64,000 nucleotides of DNA from NCBI GenBank assembly GCA_009829735.1, contig CM020618.1:10445119-10509118 (forward strand). The letters run 5' to 3'. This document shows positions 9,655 to 20,139 of the stretch, in pieces. The notes beneath the pieces were generated by a model. It was given only the letters and a program-made list of their open reading frames with translations. It ran no database searches and was not told the DNA's origin. This DNA is from Pyropia yezoensis (taxonomy: Eukaryota; Rhodophyta; Bangiophyceae; Bangiales; Bangiaceae). A program made the position numbers and the translations under genes. How positions within the stretch are numbered: the first letter of the stretch is position 1; each line of letters starts with the position of its first letter.

Positions 9655-12114
9655 TCAGTGGGTAGACCCACTGCCCGAGGGAGGCCACTCACGCGTAAGC
9701 GCGTATACCTCCGTGCTCCACCGGTCGGCAATGTCACGACGGTCGATCACCCGAGTTACCTCGGTGCATAGCTGGACGAGGGTGCTGCGGCCAGCCTCCA
9801 CGTCCTCCAGAGCTTTCTGGAGGCGGTCAAGCACGCCACCGAAGCAACGCGCTGACCCAACCAGCGCAGCACCTGGGGGGATATCCCCCCAGCTAACAGA
9901 GAGACCCTCCCGCATTGCACGGGCAACGAGGGCGTCAACGCCCTCATACCAGAGACGGGGACCCCCGTCATGTAGGACAGGGGCGGGAGGTGACACTGGC
10001 GCAGCCAGAGGAGCCACAGGAGCCGACACGGCTACCACCGGAGCCGGTGGCACCTGATACGAGGCCCGGTAGGACCCTACCGAAGGGGCTCCACCGTAAC
10101 CACGGCGGTACTCCGCCCGACGACGGGACACCTCACGCTCCCCACCCACAGAGCCCCACTCTCGGGGACGACGGCCAACCGCCGCCGGTATCGGGTTACC
10201 GAACCACGGGGCAAGGACCTGAAGAGGGTCATGGATAACCATGGGAATACCCAGGTCAGCAACAGCCTCGGTGGATGCCCACCCATGGCAACTGGGCTCA
10301 CCCGGCTGAGTACGCCGGACACGCAACGAGTGACGAGGCAAGGGGGAAGCCCCAGCCTGCGGGTCCCGGTACGGGGGAAGGGCCAACACCCCAGCCCAGT
10401 TCACGGCATCGTGAACAGCCAGCAAGGCTTCAAACTCCCGGGCCAACCCGGTCTTGGCGGCTATCAGATCCACGCCCAACTGCGCGATGTGCCGACGGAC
10501 ACCCGTCGGAAGATGAAACAGACGACCCTGCCGGCGGACGGACAGCAAGAAGGATGAAGCCTGCCCGAGGGTAACCTCAAGGGTGAAGGTACCCTGCAAC
10601 GGGTGGACCGGTCGGGAGGCCAACACACTCCCGAAGTATCGGAGACAAGGGCCGGTGTCAAACCGGAAAGCAGGGGCGGGTTCCCACCCCTCCTGCCATA
10701 GCGGCGGACGCACGGGAGTGTATACAGGCGCACGACCGTTGCCGGTCTGCAACGCACACGTTATATCCGTGCGGAACGCATCCGCCATGACACCATGGTT
10801 ACGTCGCCAGCTTGACGCCGACTTCAACCCCGCCATAGGCGGGTAGGGAGCCGTCAACGACAGATACGGGGCTACCCCCGGGTGATAGTCAAAGTCGGGA
10901 TACCGACCGGTACTGCCCACCGTCTCCCCAAACGCAACCGGCTCCGCCGCCGACGCAATCCCCCGAGCACTAGCCGGGTAGTCAATCTCCCGCGGCAACG
11001 CGGGAGCAATCAAGTCGCATACCCCGAAGTTGGGGTCGAGGTAGACCTCACCCCGTCCCACGCGGGTGCGCCAGAGCTGCACATGCCGGTCGTCCGGCTG
11101 ACTCAGGATCCAATGGTGTTCCACCCGGACCGCGTTCGGCTGGTTGACCAGCCGCACCAACTCCCGCTCCCAGCTCGGGTCCACCTTGACGCGCCGGGAG
11201 GACTCTCCACGGGGATGCACCACGTGGAAGTCCACCCGCATACGACCATCGGACTCCATCGACTCTTGCACCGTGAGGCCTCGAACCCGAGCCACCAAGT
11301 CGGACATCGACATGGCGGGTTGACCCGCCGCCACGGCGACGCCGCCACCCAACGGGGCAACCCGGGCAGGACCAGGAAGAATCGGGGGCGCCGGGGGATG
11401 CCCCACCGGCAGAGGGACCGACGCCGGAGGTGGACGAGGCCGAGGAGGAAGAAGAAGGGCGGGCGCCCGCCCGGAATAGCTCCCGGTGTCAACCGCCATG
11501 GGGGAAGGACCGTCTTGACCGCTCGACACCCGCGGCACCGCGGGTAGGGTACCGGCGCCGGCACCACCCGTCGACGTAGCCCCCGCCTCGGAAGGGGAAG
11601 GCACTTGGACAGCCTCCGGAGCCGGAGCACCGGCCGTGCGGTCACCCGCACCGTCTTGACTCGCCGCACCGGGTGTCGCACCGCCACCACCACCCGCGTC
11701 AATGTCGGGACCGCCTCGAGGAGTCACCGCCCGGACCCCCGGACCACCTTGCCCAGCCGGAGTCGGCTGCGGGTCGCCACCTCCGCCGCAGGGCGGACCA
11801 TCTTGAGGTAGCTGCGGTGAGCCGGCACCGGCACCAGGCTCCATCCGGGCAGCCGGCAGAGAGGGGGTAGAAGCCGCCACGCGCGGTTGACCGCCGGGTT
11901 GACCGCCGGGTTGACCTCCGGCCGACGGCACCGTCGTGCCGCTGCACACGGACGACAGTCCTCCGGCCGACAGACGGACGGACACAGCAGGCGCGTCGTC
12001 GTCAGACGAGCTCACCTTGTAACGCGCGGCGTCGGGACCGACAGGCGCGTCGTCCTCCATCTCCTCCCCGATCAGGAGGTCTTCCTCCTCTTCAAGCACC
12101 TGGGGATAGGACAT
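9655..12114 (-). CDS. Antisense ORF (aORF) of element A, function unknown
   Basis: This 819-codon frame runs against gag-pol and ends 480 bp downstream of the pol stop. I chose the ATG at 12114 (MSYPQV) over the one ten codons upstream because fragment C begins MSDPQV at the matching place. The N-terminal third is acidic and then Pro/Gly/Ala-rich, with a shared motif GLSSVCSGTT. From about residue 280 it looks globular (RVDFHVVHPRGESSRRVKVD, LRYFGSVLASRPVHPLQGTF, RLFHLPTGVRRHI). The C-terminus is helical. No signal peptide, membrane span or known enzyme motif is evident. It is not an obvious envelope. Element E has a distantly similar antisense frame, which argues for a real protein. It must be expressed from a promoter near the 3' LTR. 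Confidence 0.75.
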   Translation of the reverse strand: MSYPQVLEEEEDLLIGEEMEDDAPVGPDAARYKVSSSDDDAPAVSVRLSAGGLSSVCSGTTVPSAGGQPGGQPGGQPRVAASTPSLPAARMEPGAGAGSPQLPQDGPPCGGGGDPQPTPAGQGGPGVRAVTPRGGPDIDAGGGGGATPGAASQDGAGDRTAGAPAPEAVQVPSPSEAGATSTGGAGAGTLPAVPRVSSGQDGPSPMAVDTGSYSGRAPALLLPPRPRPPPASVPLPVGHPPAPPILPGPARVAPLGGGVAVAAGQPAMSMSDLVARVRGLTVQESMESDGRMRVDFHVVHPRGESSRRVKVDPSWERELVRLVNQPNAVRVEHHWILSQPDDRHVQLWRTRVGRGEVYLDPNFGVCDLIAPALPREIDYPASARGIASAAEPVAFGETVGSTGRYPDFDYHPGVAPYLSLTAPYPPMAGLKSASSWRRNHGVMADAFRTDITCALQTGNGRAPVYTPVRPPLWQEGWEPAPAFRFDTGPCLRYFGSVLASRPVHPLQGTFTLEVTLGQASSFLLSVRRQGRLFHLPTGVRRHIAQLGVDLIAAKTGLAREFEALLAVHDAVNWAGVLALPPYRDPQAGASPLPRHSLRVRRTQPGEPSCHGWASTEAVADLGIPMVIHDPLQVLAPWFGNPIPAAVGRRPREWGSVGGEREVSRRRAEYRRGYGGAPSVGSYRASYQVPPAPVVAVSAPVAPLAAPVSPPAPVLHDGGPRLWYEGVDALVARAMREGLSVSWGDIPPGAALVGSARCFGGVLDRLQKALEDVEAGRSTLVQLCTEVTRVIDRRDIADRWSTEVYALTREWPPSGSGSTH

Positions 12115-12144
12115 GATAACGGGTGCGGAGTCCCCCGCGCCCAC

Positions 12145-12701
12145 AAGCCGTCGACGGCTACGACCCGGTACGGTGGGTTAACCGGGACGAGCCAGGGAAG
12201 CGCAGGCACCCGCGCTTATGACCACAAACGGCCACGAGAAGCGCCGCAGGCACGCGGGTCGACCCGCGCCCCACGGGGCTACGACCGCGCTCCACCCAGG
12301 CACCTGGGCGGGACGGGGCCACACCCACACACGGGGTAAGTAAGGGGGGTCACCCCCAACCGCCCCCACGCAACGCGGGCAGCCCCCGCCCCCCACTCAA
12401 TCGTCCACACGAGAGGGGCCCCCCTACCACCAGGCACCTGGTGGCGGATCCGCTTGCACCACCCCTCGGAAAGGGGGGGCGTGAACAGCAACCCGCATCG
12501 GGAACTTAACGGTCCGGAAAACGGATCGTGTGTGCGTACCGCACAAAGGGGGGCACCCCCCTGAGACAACCTCGAAAAGGGGTGTCTGTCGCGACGGGGC
12601 GCAAAGCCCCACCCGACGGGTAAACGGTCACGCGACCCACTTACATTCGGTAACCCGAATGCAACTCGACCCGAGGACGGGCCGAATCTAAGGGGGGGAT
12701 A
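12145..12701. other. Leader of the antisense ORF and polypurine tract, element A
   Basis: This spacer between the antisense start and the 3' LTR is partly conserved with fragment C (53579-54160), including pyrimidine/GC blocks and the final AAGGGGGGGATA (12690-12701). The purine run directly before TGTAGC is the plus-strand polypurine tract. The rest is a candidate antisense promoter and leader; I see no sure core element. Confidence 0.6.
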
Positions 12702-13064
12702 TGTAGCAATATGGTTGTCCGTATTGTGACCCTAATATTAGGGGGGCTACTTCTAATCCTTAACTTTCCATTTGAGAGTCCGTACTGGTCACGGTATCTA
12801 TAAGTTACGTATGACCAGAGGGACTTGCATCTTGGGGTGGAGGGTAGTTAGTAGTGTCTCCGAGGGTTTATAACGAGGGGGCCGGCGGCGAATCCACCGC
12901 CGGCCATGGTAGAACAACAAACCCCTCCCATTTGGGCTCCCATCTTGGTCCCGTGGCTTGCGCTCCAAGGACAGCAACCTTGGCCTCCCGGTGACGTTGG
13001 TGCCGATCCCCCTTGGTGAGTGTTCCCTGAGAGTGGACGGGCGACGGATTCCTATTGTGCTACA
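12702..13064 (+). repeat. 3' LTR of element A
   Basis: This 363-bp copy differs from the 5' LTR by one A/C substitution (after CATCTTGGT) and by one G missing near the end (CGACGGATT against CGACGGGATT). It ends TGCTACA and is followed by AGAGC, the right copy of the target duplication. Confidence 0.95.
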
Positions 13065-14930
13065 AGAGCACGCGCTAGGACAATAACGACGTCTCCAGCA
13101 AGTCCGCCAGGACAGCAGTGCGAACGCCAATCGTGCGCTTATGGGCAGCGTTGACCATCACCTCGTTGACAAGGTAACCGTCGCCGACGTACGCGCTTGG
13201 ACACCTTGAGCACAGCAGCGATTTGATACTCGTTCTTTTGAAGAACTTTGGAAACATGGACCGCGCGTGGGAGATCACCACCCCCCAGTCGGCGTAGAAG
13301 GTCTCCAGCCAGACCACTGTCACCCGATCCCCCGCAAACTTGAGCAGGGTGTGCATCGACGAGTAAAAACCGTAAGTGGAGTCCACCAGCAAAGTGCGCA
13401 GGCCAAACAAGGTCCACGGCAGCATCGACACTGTACTACCCTGCAAGGAGATGATGCCCACCAGCTTCCCTATGTTGTAGGACACATTCGGATACTTGGT
13501 CAACGGATCCAGCCCGAACCCCACGGCATCTCCGTAGGAAAGCGCGCTGAGGTGGCCGACGCGACATGCTTGATGCATTGCCCGCCCAGATGATGCCGTC
13601 TCGTCCGTCATTAACGTATCATCCAACGACGTGAACAGCACCGCACCGCCAACACTCTGCATCAGTCGGCAGTTTTGTGATCGGATGGTGGCCCGCCAGG
13701 AGCCATACGTCAACAGGTTGCTCCGCGATGGTCCATGTCGAATGTATCACCCGACTAGGCCAGCTTGTCCACCAGAAGGATGAGCACCGCCCACCGACGG
13801 CCGATAGACCTCGAGGATGTGGCCGGCCGCCACGCCGCTATCAAATACTCGCAGTGTCTTGTCAGCCACTGCGTGGTAAACAGTTCGGACAAACTGGGCC
13901 CAAGACGCCGTAGGGTCAATCAGCTCCTGGTAACAGACACGCAAACTGGCAAAATGCGAGCTCGGGCAGTCCTCCCATGCCCAGGATGCATCATCCGCTG
14001 AGCAGGCCGTGCGCGAGCTAAACGAGCTGCAAAACAGCTCCAGCGAGGGCGCAAAGGCTTCCGGACGTGACCTGTCAAGCCGCTCAACAGATGCCAGTCC
14101 ATGTGATCGATGTTGCAACCACCAACACCACACCGCGTGCAGTAAGTAGGTCTTGCCAACTCCGGGAGCTGCCCGAATGTAGAAAGCCGGCTGACGAGTT
14201 CCTGCTTAGCTCGGCACCCGTTCAACGCCCTGCAAAAACTGTTTCGCGATGGTAGTGAAGACGGACGCAACCTTGTCGTCCACAGGTACACACAGGTTGC
14301 GGCTCAGCCGCTCGGGGTTCGATCCCAACGTGAGGGGCTCAGGCGGCATAGTATAGTCACGAGCTCAGCCACACGAGCGTGCCAACTTCATCAACGGAGA
14401 GCTTTCGATAAGGTCCAGAGCTGCAGACACCCTGCCAGAAGTAGTGCGCAGCGTCTCAGGGGACCGTGGCTTAGCACCCACCACGCTCCGCGCACTCACA
14501 TGCCGACGAAAGTTGCCGACAGCGTTGCACAGCAAGCACAGCCGCTTGTCCTGCGGTTGAATACCGCTGGTTGACCAGTAAAAGCCAGTAGCGGCCCGCT
14601 TGGCTGCCGCGCACAGGTGAGTGTGGAAGACGTCAGAGTTACTGGCCCAGCCAAACGGGAGGTCCAGAGGCGGAGTATGCGCGCCAGTTGTCGCCTTGCA
14701 AACAACCTTGCATCGAACAATGATCGGCCGGCCACGCCATCCACCTCCCCACGAACACCTGACAGAAAACGGTACCGCATAGAGGAACGACGACGTACCA
14801 ACCGAGGGCGGCATTGACCAGAGCCGGGCTCGACTACGCGGACCCCTGCCCACACCATCATCATGATGATGAGGAGCTGCCAGAGGAGGTGGCCCATAAG
14901 CGGCATACCGCTGGGACGGTGACAGCACAC
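13065..14930 (-). pseudogene. 5' part of the decayed P-loop ORF split by element A
   Basis: Protein-like minus-strand sequence covers this region in several frames. The part at about 14928-14365 contains a Cys pair (RLCLLCNAVGNFRRH). Near 14200-14150 a frame reads AAPGVGKTYLLHAVW, a good Walker A motif of a P-loop NTPase. That frame runs to a stop near 13747. A further 212-codon frame (13713-13075) with low bias (LVGIISLQGSTVSMLPWTLF) runs into the insertion point of element A. Frame changes mean either decay or unseen introns. I do not recognise the family; a P-loop protein of mobile or multigene type is possible. The other side of the insertion (2228-1568) should hold the C-terminal part. 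Confidence 0.45.
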
Positions 14931-15420
14931 TGCATCAACAAGTCACATGCCGCGCTCGCCCCACACATACATGACTGCGGTCCTCCACCGCTTCAGGCGT
15001 GGATGCCCATGAAAGAAAAAACAGAGGAAGGCTGCACGTACAAGGGCGAAGGAGCATGACGGCCACCGCCGTTGCGAGCCAGGAAGTCGGTCGCCATTCG
15101 TGCATCAAAGACGAAACGACGCAGCCAGGGTACCAGCCGCAGCGGCTAGAGACAAGCACCACACCGCAGCGACGACATAGTGCGGTGTAAAGCCGCGGGT
15201 GCGTCGCAACGAGGCGGCGTGGCGGACGCTCACGACTCAGAATCGTCCTGCAAGCGACCCAACGCTGTGTCTACGGGAAGCGTTCGTGGCTGCAGCATGG
15301 GGCGGCGTGGCGAACGACGTCAGTCCGTTGCGATGAGTGGAAAGCTCTGGCGGCAGCCGGGTGCAGAGGCAGCGAAGAGCACCGGCAAAGAAAGACATAG
15401 CAGCGGTGGTGGCGGCGGCA
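14931..15420. other. Intergenic, no supported gene
   Basis: I see no gene. The sequence becomes steadily more GGC/GCC-rich toward the tandem repeat that follows. Confidence 0.5.
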
Positions 15421-15550
15421 GCCGGGGGCGGCGGCGGCAGCCGGGGGCGGCGGCGGCAGCCGGGGGCGGCGGCGGCAGCCGGGGGCGGCGGCGGCAGCCG
15501 GGGGCGGCGGCGGCAGCCGGGGGCGGCGGCGGCAGCCGGGGGCGGCGGCG
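15421..15550. repeat. 19-bp tandem repeat
   Basis: The unit GCCGGGGGCGGCGGCGGCA (19 bases) is repeated almost perfectly about 6.7 times. As 19 is not a multiple of three, open frames crossing it show a 19-residue protein periodicity that cycles through three reading frames. This is a sign of DNA-level repetition rather than coding. Confidence 0.9.
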
Positions 15551-15914
15551 GAGGCGGCTGTAGCAAGCTGCGGCGGCGGCGTTGCAGCCAGATCCGATAG
15601 CGTGGTCGGCCTCGAACTGGTTCGGGGAGGAAAAGTCAGCCAGATCCTCAGAGGTTTTTCGAGGTCAACTCAGGAAATCCGTACTGTCCAGCGGGATGGG
15701 CGCTACGCGGGAAAAAAAGAGAAACAAGCCGCTTGACCTCGCGCGGGGGTGGGGTGGGCTGGGGGCAGGGGAAGTCAAGGCTCCCGGCCGTGCGCGCCGC
15801 GGTAGAGCGGCGGGTGGGCGGTGGGACTACCGACCGGCACCGACCGGCAACGCCTCCCCCATGGACACTGGGTGGGAGAGGGGGGACAACGACCGGCAAG
15901 GCCACCCCCATGGG
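15551..15914. other. Intergenic, no supported gene
   Basis: No supported gene. G-rich runs and near-repeated phrases around GACCGGCA appear near 15830-15930. Confidence 0.4.
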
Positions 15915-18565
15915 TCACTGGGGTGGGAGAGGGGGGGAGGGCGGGCGGCGGCACCCGCTTGCGGCGGCTGGCCAGCAGCGACAAGCGGGGCGGCCGCCCT
16001 GGCGCCGCGGCGGCAGCGGAAGGGGGCTGGGGGGGAGGAGGGCGCAGGGGGGACCCACCCGCCGCAGCCTCGTCGCGTATAGGTACGCGCCCGCGTCTCG
16101 GGGGGGGAGCGGGCGGGTGGGGGCGGCCGTCGGCTCCCCGCCCGCTTCCAGACACCCGCCACGCCCGTCTCCCCCCCCCACCCCACCTCTTTGCCCGTCC
16201 CACGCGTTACGGTTGGTGCATGCATGGACCACGGCGGCGACCACAACCGCCAACGCCACAAAGCGCCCACCCCCCCCCCCCTTTTTTTTTGTCCTCCTCT
16301 CCGTTGCCGACTGGTCTTGTCTCTTTCTCTTCCGTGGCGGCCCATGAAAATCGGTCCAAACCCCCCGCCCCCCCCCCCGCCCCCCCCCCCGCCCCACCCC
16401 ACCCCGCGCTCCGCCCGTACCCCCTCTGGCTGGAGGGAAGCCGGCTCCGCTACCGGAGGAGGGGCGCCGCGCCCACGTCGCCACGACGGCGGCGCCCCCC
16501 CCCCCCCCCCCCGCGGCCCCCCCCCCGCGGCGGGCGCGCAGGCGCGCCACCCCCGCCCGCAGCAGCGTTGCGCGGATACGGAGGTCCGCCACCGCCGCCC
16601 GCGCGTCGGCCGCCACCCCCGCCGCCGCGGCGGCGCGCGCGGCGAGCAGCGCCCGCTCCGCCGCCACCGCTGCCGCCGCCGCCGCCGCCGCCGCGGGGGG
16701 GGGGCCGCCGCCATTGGCCGCCCCCCCCGCCGGCGGCGGCGGGGGGGGAGGGGGCCCCCCGGCGGGTCGGCCGCTGCCGCCGCCCGCCCGCCCCGTCCGC
16801 ACCCCCGCCAGCCCGGCCGCCAGCCGCCGCTGCGCCCGCGCCTCTGCGTGGGTGGCGGCGGTGATGGCGCCGCGGAGGGCCACGCCGAGCGCGTCGAGCC
16901 GCCACTCGACGGCCGCCAGGCCGTCGACGACCGCCGGCGGGAGTGGGGGGGGCGGCGCGGGCAGGGGGGGGAGCGGCACGTGCGGGGGGCGCCGCCGCAC
17001 CCGCCGCGGGCGGCTGCCCCGCGCGCCGCCGCCGCCACCCCCACCACCACCGCCACCGCTGCCGCCGGGGGAGCGGACGGCTGCCTCGGCGGCTGCCGCC
17101 GCCGCCGCGCCCGCGGCGGCACCCGCCGCGGCGGCGGCCGCCGCCGCCACCGCGCCGGGCATGAGCATGCCCCCGCGGGGGGGGAAGGGGGGGGGCGGGG
17201 GTGCCACCGACGGTGGTCGTACCGACGGTGGTCGTACCGACGGTGGTCCTACCGCCGGCGGCAGCGCGGACGGTAATGGCACAGAGGGCGGTGGCAGCGG
17301 CGGGGAGGGTGATGGTGGTGGGGGGGGGGAGGTGGGCGGGGTGGGCGCCGCGACGCCGCCGCCGGCTGGCGACGACAGCGGCAGCGGCGGCGCCGCGGTT
17401 GTGGTGGCCCCAGCGGCGGCGGGGCTGTCGGCGGCGCCAGCCCCCACCGACGGCCCATCGCCGGCCGGCAGCGACGACGAGCGTGGCCGCTGGCGCCACG
17501 ACGGCGACACGTCGGTCGCGGGGGAGCCGCCCTCCCTTGCCAGCGACCGCCGGCGTTTGGTGCCAACGCTCGGCGAGCTGCCGCCGTCCTCTCCCGCCCC
17601 GCCCCCCCCGCCTCCCTCGCCGCTAGCAGGTGCCGGCGCCGTCGTCGCCTCGGCCGCCTTTACCACCACCGCCGCCGCCGCGGCCGCCGCCGCGGCGGCC
17701 GCCAACCGCTCCCGCGCGGCCGCCCGCTCCCGGGCCGCCGCCCGGGCGGTGGCGCGGCCCGCGGCGGCCGCTACGCGGGCGGCACGGCGGCCCGCAATGG
17801 TCGCCCACCCCCCCCCCGGGTGGCCCGCCGGGTCGGCGGGCGTCGTCGCCCACACCACCCGCCCGTCGGTAGGCCCCCGCACGGGGGGCCCCACCTCTGC
17901 GTCGGCCGCGTCGGCCAGCAGCAGCCAGTCCACCGACGGGAGCGCCACCCGCTCCACGTCCCCCGTGTCGAGGTAGATGAGCAGGACGGGGGAGGGGAGG
18001 GCGGCGGCGGGGTTGGCGGCGGCGGCGGCGGCGGCGGCGGCGGTAGCCGCTGCTGGGGAGGGCGGGGACGGTCGCCCGAGGCGGGGGGAGGGGGGCGACG
18101 CGGGGGAGGGGGCAGCCGAGTCGCCGCTGCCGCCGCCGGCGCTGCTGCCCGGCTCGGCGCCGCCGCCGTCGGCCGGCTCGGCGCCGGCACCAGCGGCGGG
18201 GCTGCCGCCATCGACGGCACCACCCCCCGTGGCGGCAGCCGCCGCGGGCGGCGGCGGCGTCGGCTCCTCGCCGGCAGTGAGGGCGGTGCGGTAGGCGGCG
18301 CGCGTTGGGCACCACACCGCGATGCGGTGGCCGACGGTCGGGTCCATCCGCGGCGCCCGGCGGGCGGCCGCCACGGGGGGCGGCGAGGGGGGGGAGGGCG
18401 CTGCGGCCTCGGGGGGGGGGGGGGGGGGGGGCGCCCCGGGCTGGCCGCCGCCGCCGCCGTCGTTGCCGAGGCCGCAGGCGTCGCGGCGGTCCCCGTCGCT
18501 CCTGTCGTTGCCAACATTGCCGCGCCGACCGCTGCCGTCGCCGGCGTTGCAGCCCCCGCCGCCGC

Positions 18566-18597
<32 letters not shown>

Positions 18598-19014
18598 ATA
18601 CTGCTGCTGCTGCTGCCGCCGGCGCAGCCGCCGCCCCTCGCCCCCCCCCCCCCCCCCCCCCCACGGGGAAGCGCAAGGGACCCCCACCACCGGCGGCGGC
18701 TCGCCGGCGCTCTTTGCTTCTGGGGAGGAGGGCGACGCGACGAGGCCGGCCGCCGCCAGCACGGCCTCGTCAATGGCGGCGGCCCCCATGGGGGGGGACG
18801 GCCCCACCGCCAGCGCGCCCGCGCCCGCGGCGGCAGCGGCGGCCGCAGAGGCGGCGGCGACGGCGGCGGGGGCGGGCGGGGGGGCGGACGGGGCGGCAGC
18901 AGCAGCAGGGGCAGCGGCGGCGGCGACGACGGCGGCAGGGGGGGGGGCGGGGGGGGACACGGTTGCCCCCCCAGGGGGCGTCGACGCTGCCGACGGGGAG
19001 TCGACCGAGTTCAT
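15915..19014 (-). CDS. Ala/Gly/Pro-rich protein with a Tudor-like segment (frame uncertain)
   Basis: Two overlapping minus-strand frames seem to make one protein. The first, from an ATG at 19014 (MNSVDSPSAASTPPGG), reads sensibly to a run of 22 C at 18641-18662. The frame after it begins upstream of that run and continues to about 16500 or further. In the second frame, VGHRIAVWCP, a low-complexity insert, then LIYLDTGDVERVAL and a final W-L-L resemble the Tudor-like fold of plant Pds5-type proteins (GxRIxVWWP, YxDGDxExL). This would suggest a chromatin protein. Ser or Gln runs come from a CTG repeat near 18567-18615. Two possible helical segments follow near 16930-16560. The C-terminus is unclear. 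The frame switch may be a sequence error in the homopolymer. Confidence 0.4.
18411..18662. repeat. Homopolymer and CTG microsatellite cluster
   Basis: A run of 21 G (18411-18431), a CTG/GCT trinucleotide array (about 18567-18615, with one interruption) and a run of 22 C (18641-18662) fall within 250 bases of a probable coding region. Length variation here would move the reading frame. Confidence 0.9.
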
Positions 19015-19751
19015 GGCGTGCCCGCCGGCACGCGGTCACGCCAACGCCACGCGCCTTCCTCGAGGGGGAGGTGGACAGGGGGGGGGGGGCAGGGGTTGGG
19101 AGGGGTGGCTTGGGGTAAGGGGGGGGGATGGGTCGCGGGGAGGGCAGATGTCGGAGGAGGGTGGGGGGAAGGTGGTGGAGAGCGGGCAGGCAAGGACAAG
19201 CCCGCCGGCGGGGGAGTCGGCGCGCAGCAGCGAGACAAATGAAATGGAGGGAGCCGGGGGGGGACGGGGAACCCTCCCACCCGTGCCGCCGCTGCCGCTG
19301 CCGTCGCAGCCGCCGCCGCCGCTGCCGCCGCTGCCACCGCTGCCCCCGCTGCCCCCGCTGCCGCCGCTGTCGCCACAGGGCGGGTCCCCACCGACGCTGC
19401 CACGGTCACGGCGGCGGCCGGCGCCGACGCCCCACACCGACGGCGGTTGCAAGCGCGACGGAGGGGCGCCGGCCGCCGGGAGGGATGGGGGGGGGGGTGG
19501 GGAGGGCGCGGACGCGCGCACCCGCGACGAGCGGGCACGGAAGAGAAAGCCGACCGGGAGCGGACGAGCTGTCGCAGTGAGGCGTCTTTCCAACTGGGAG
19601 GAAGAGGCGCTTTTTGGGGGGGGGGGGGGGGGGGGGGCACCGGCTGTGGACGCGGGTGCGAACGCGTTGGCCACAAAACCGCCCGCTGGTTTTCGAGTAC
19701 AAAAACGTGGGTTTTCTTTTGTGTGGAAACATGCCAGGTGTTACCAACGTA
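19015..19751. other. Promoter-side GC-rich spacer
   Basis: No supported gene. It contains GCTGCCGCC-type imperfect repeats (about 19280-19370) and a run of 22 G at 19616-19637. It would include the promoter of the minus-strand Tudor-like protein. Confidence 0.4.
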
Positions 19752-20139
19752 CATATGTGGCGGACGACGATAGAAGCCTCATTTTATATGGCTTTTCACT
19801 TTTTTTGAGTTAGACACACCATGGTGACGAGCAGAACGAGATCTCTCCGATGCTGTAGGAATCGATCTGGTCCGACGCCGGGAACGGCACGCGTCGCCGG
19901 GAACGGCACGCGTCGCCGGGAACGGCACGTGTCGCCGGGAACGGCACGAGACCTGATGCCGCGGACTTAGGGAGGAGAGAAAAATGTTCAACATTGCGAT
20001 GACTTTAGAAAGCGCCCTCTCGGGGCCCGTACAGGCCGACTCTGGGGTGACTTTAGAACTTGCACGATCTTCAAAGCCCGCTATCGCCGTTCGACCAACT
20101 CAAAAATAATTAGGTTTCTATCGTCGTCCGCCACATATG
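19752..20139. mobile_element. 388-bp inverted-repeat element (MITE-like)
   Basis: CATATGTGGCGGACGACGA and five further bases (19752-19775) recur as a perfect 24-base inverted copy at 20116-20139; similarity continues inward for about 14 more bases with mismatches. Composition inside is much less GC-rich than the neighbours. There is no ORF of note and I could not identify a convincing target duplication. It may be a non-autonomous DNA transposon or a solitary foldback sequence. Confidence 0.6.
19875..19950. repeat. Four tandem copies of a 19-bp unit
   Basis: CGCCGGGAACGGCACGCGT repeats four times with one or two changes, inside the 388-bp inverted-repeat element. Confidence 0.9.

Larger units (their letters stand above)
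2229..13064 (+). mobile_element. Complete chromodomain Ty3/gypsy LTR retrotransposon (element A)
   Basis: This 10.8-kb element has, in order: 5' LTR (2229-2592), primer binding site (from 2594), gag (2817-5000), pol in the -1 frame (to 9175), a tandem-dyad spacer, a convergent antisense ORF (12114-9655), a polypurine tract (12690-12701) and a 3' LTR (12702-13064). It is flanked by AGAGC duplications. The LTRs differ by one substitution and one 1-base indel in about 364 bases, so insertion is recent. All domains read open: CCHC gag, DTG protease, YLDD reverse transcriptase, RNase H, HHCC/DDE integrase and chromodomain. It may therefore be an autonomous copy. It interrupts a minus-strand ORF. 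Confidence 0.95.

Noticed and set aside
9655..12114. Antisense ORF as a retroviral envelope
   Set aside because: No signal peptide, transmembrane span or Cys pattern, and the orientation is opposite to pol.
15421..15550. Regular repeats resembling a CRISPR array
   Set aside because: Unit of 19 bases directly adjacent without spacers; a simple minisatellite in a eukaryote.
16191..17276. Long plus-strand frames opposite the Tudor-like gene
   Set aside because: Pro/Arg/Ala shadow frames of the minus-strand sequence; no domain, and many alternative frames of equal quality.
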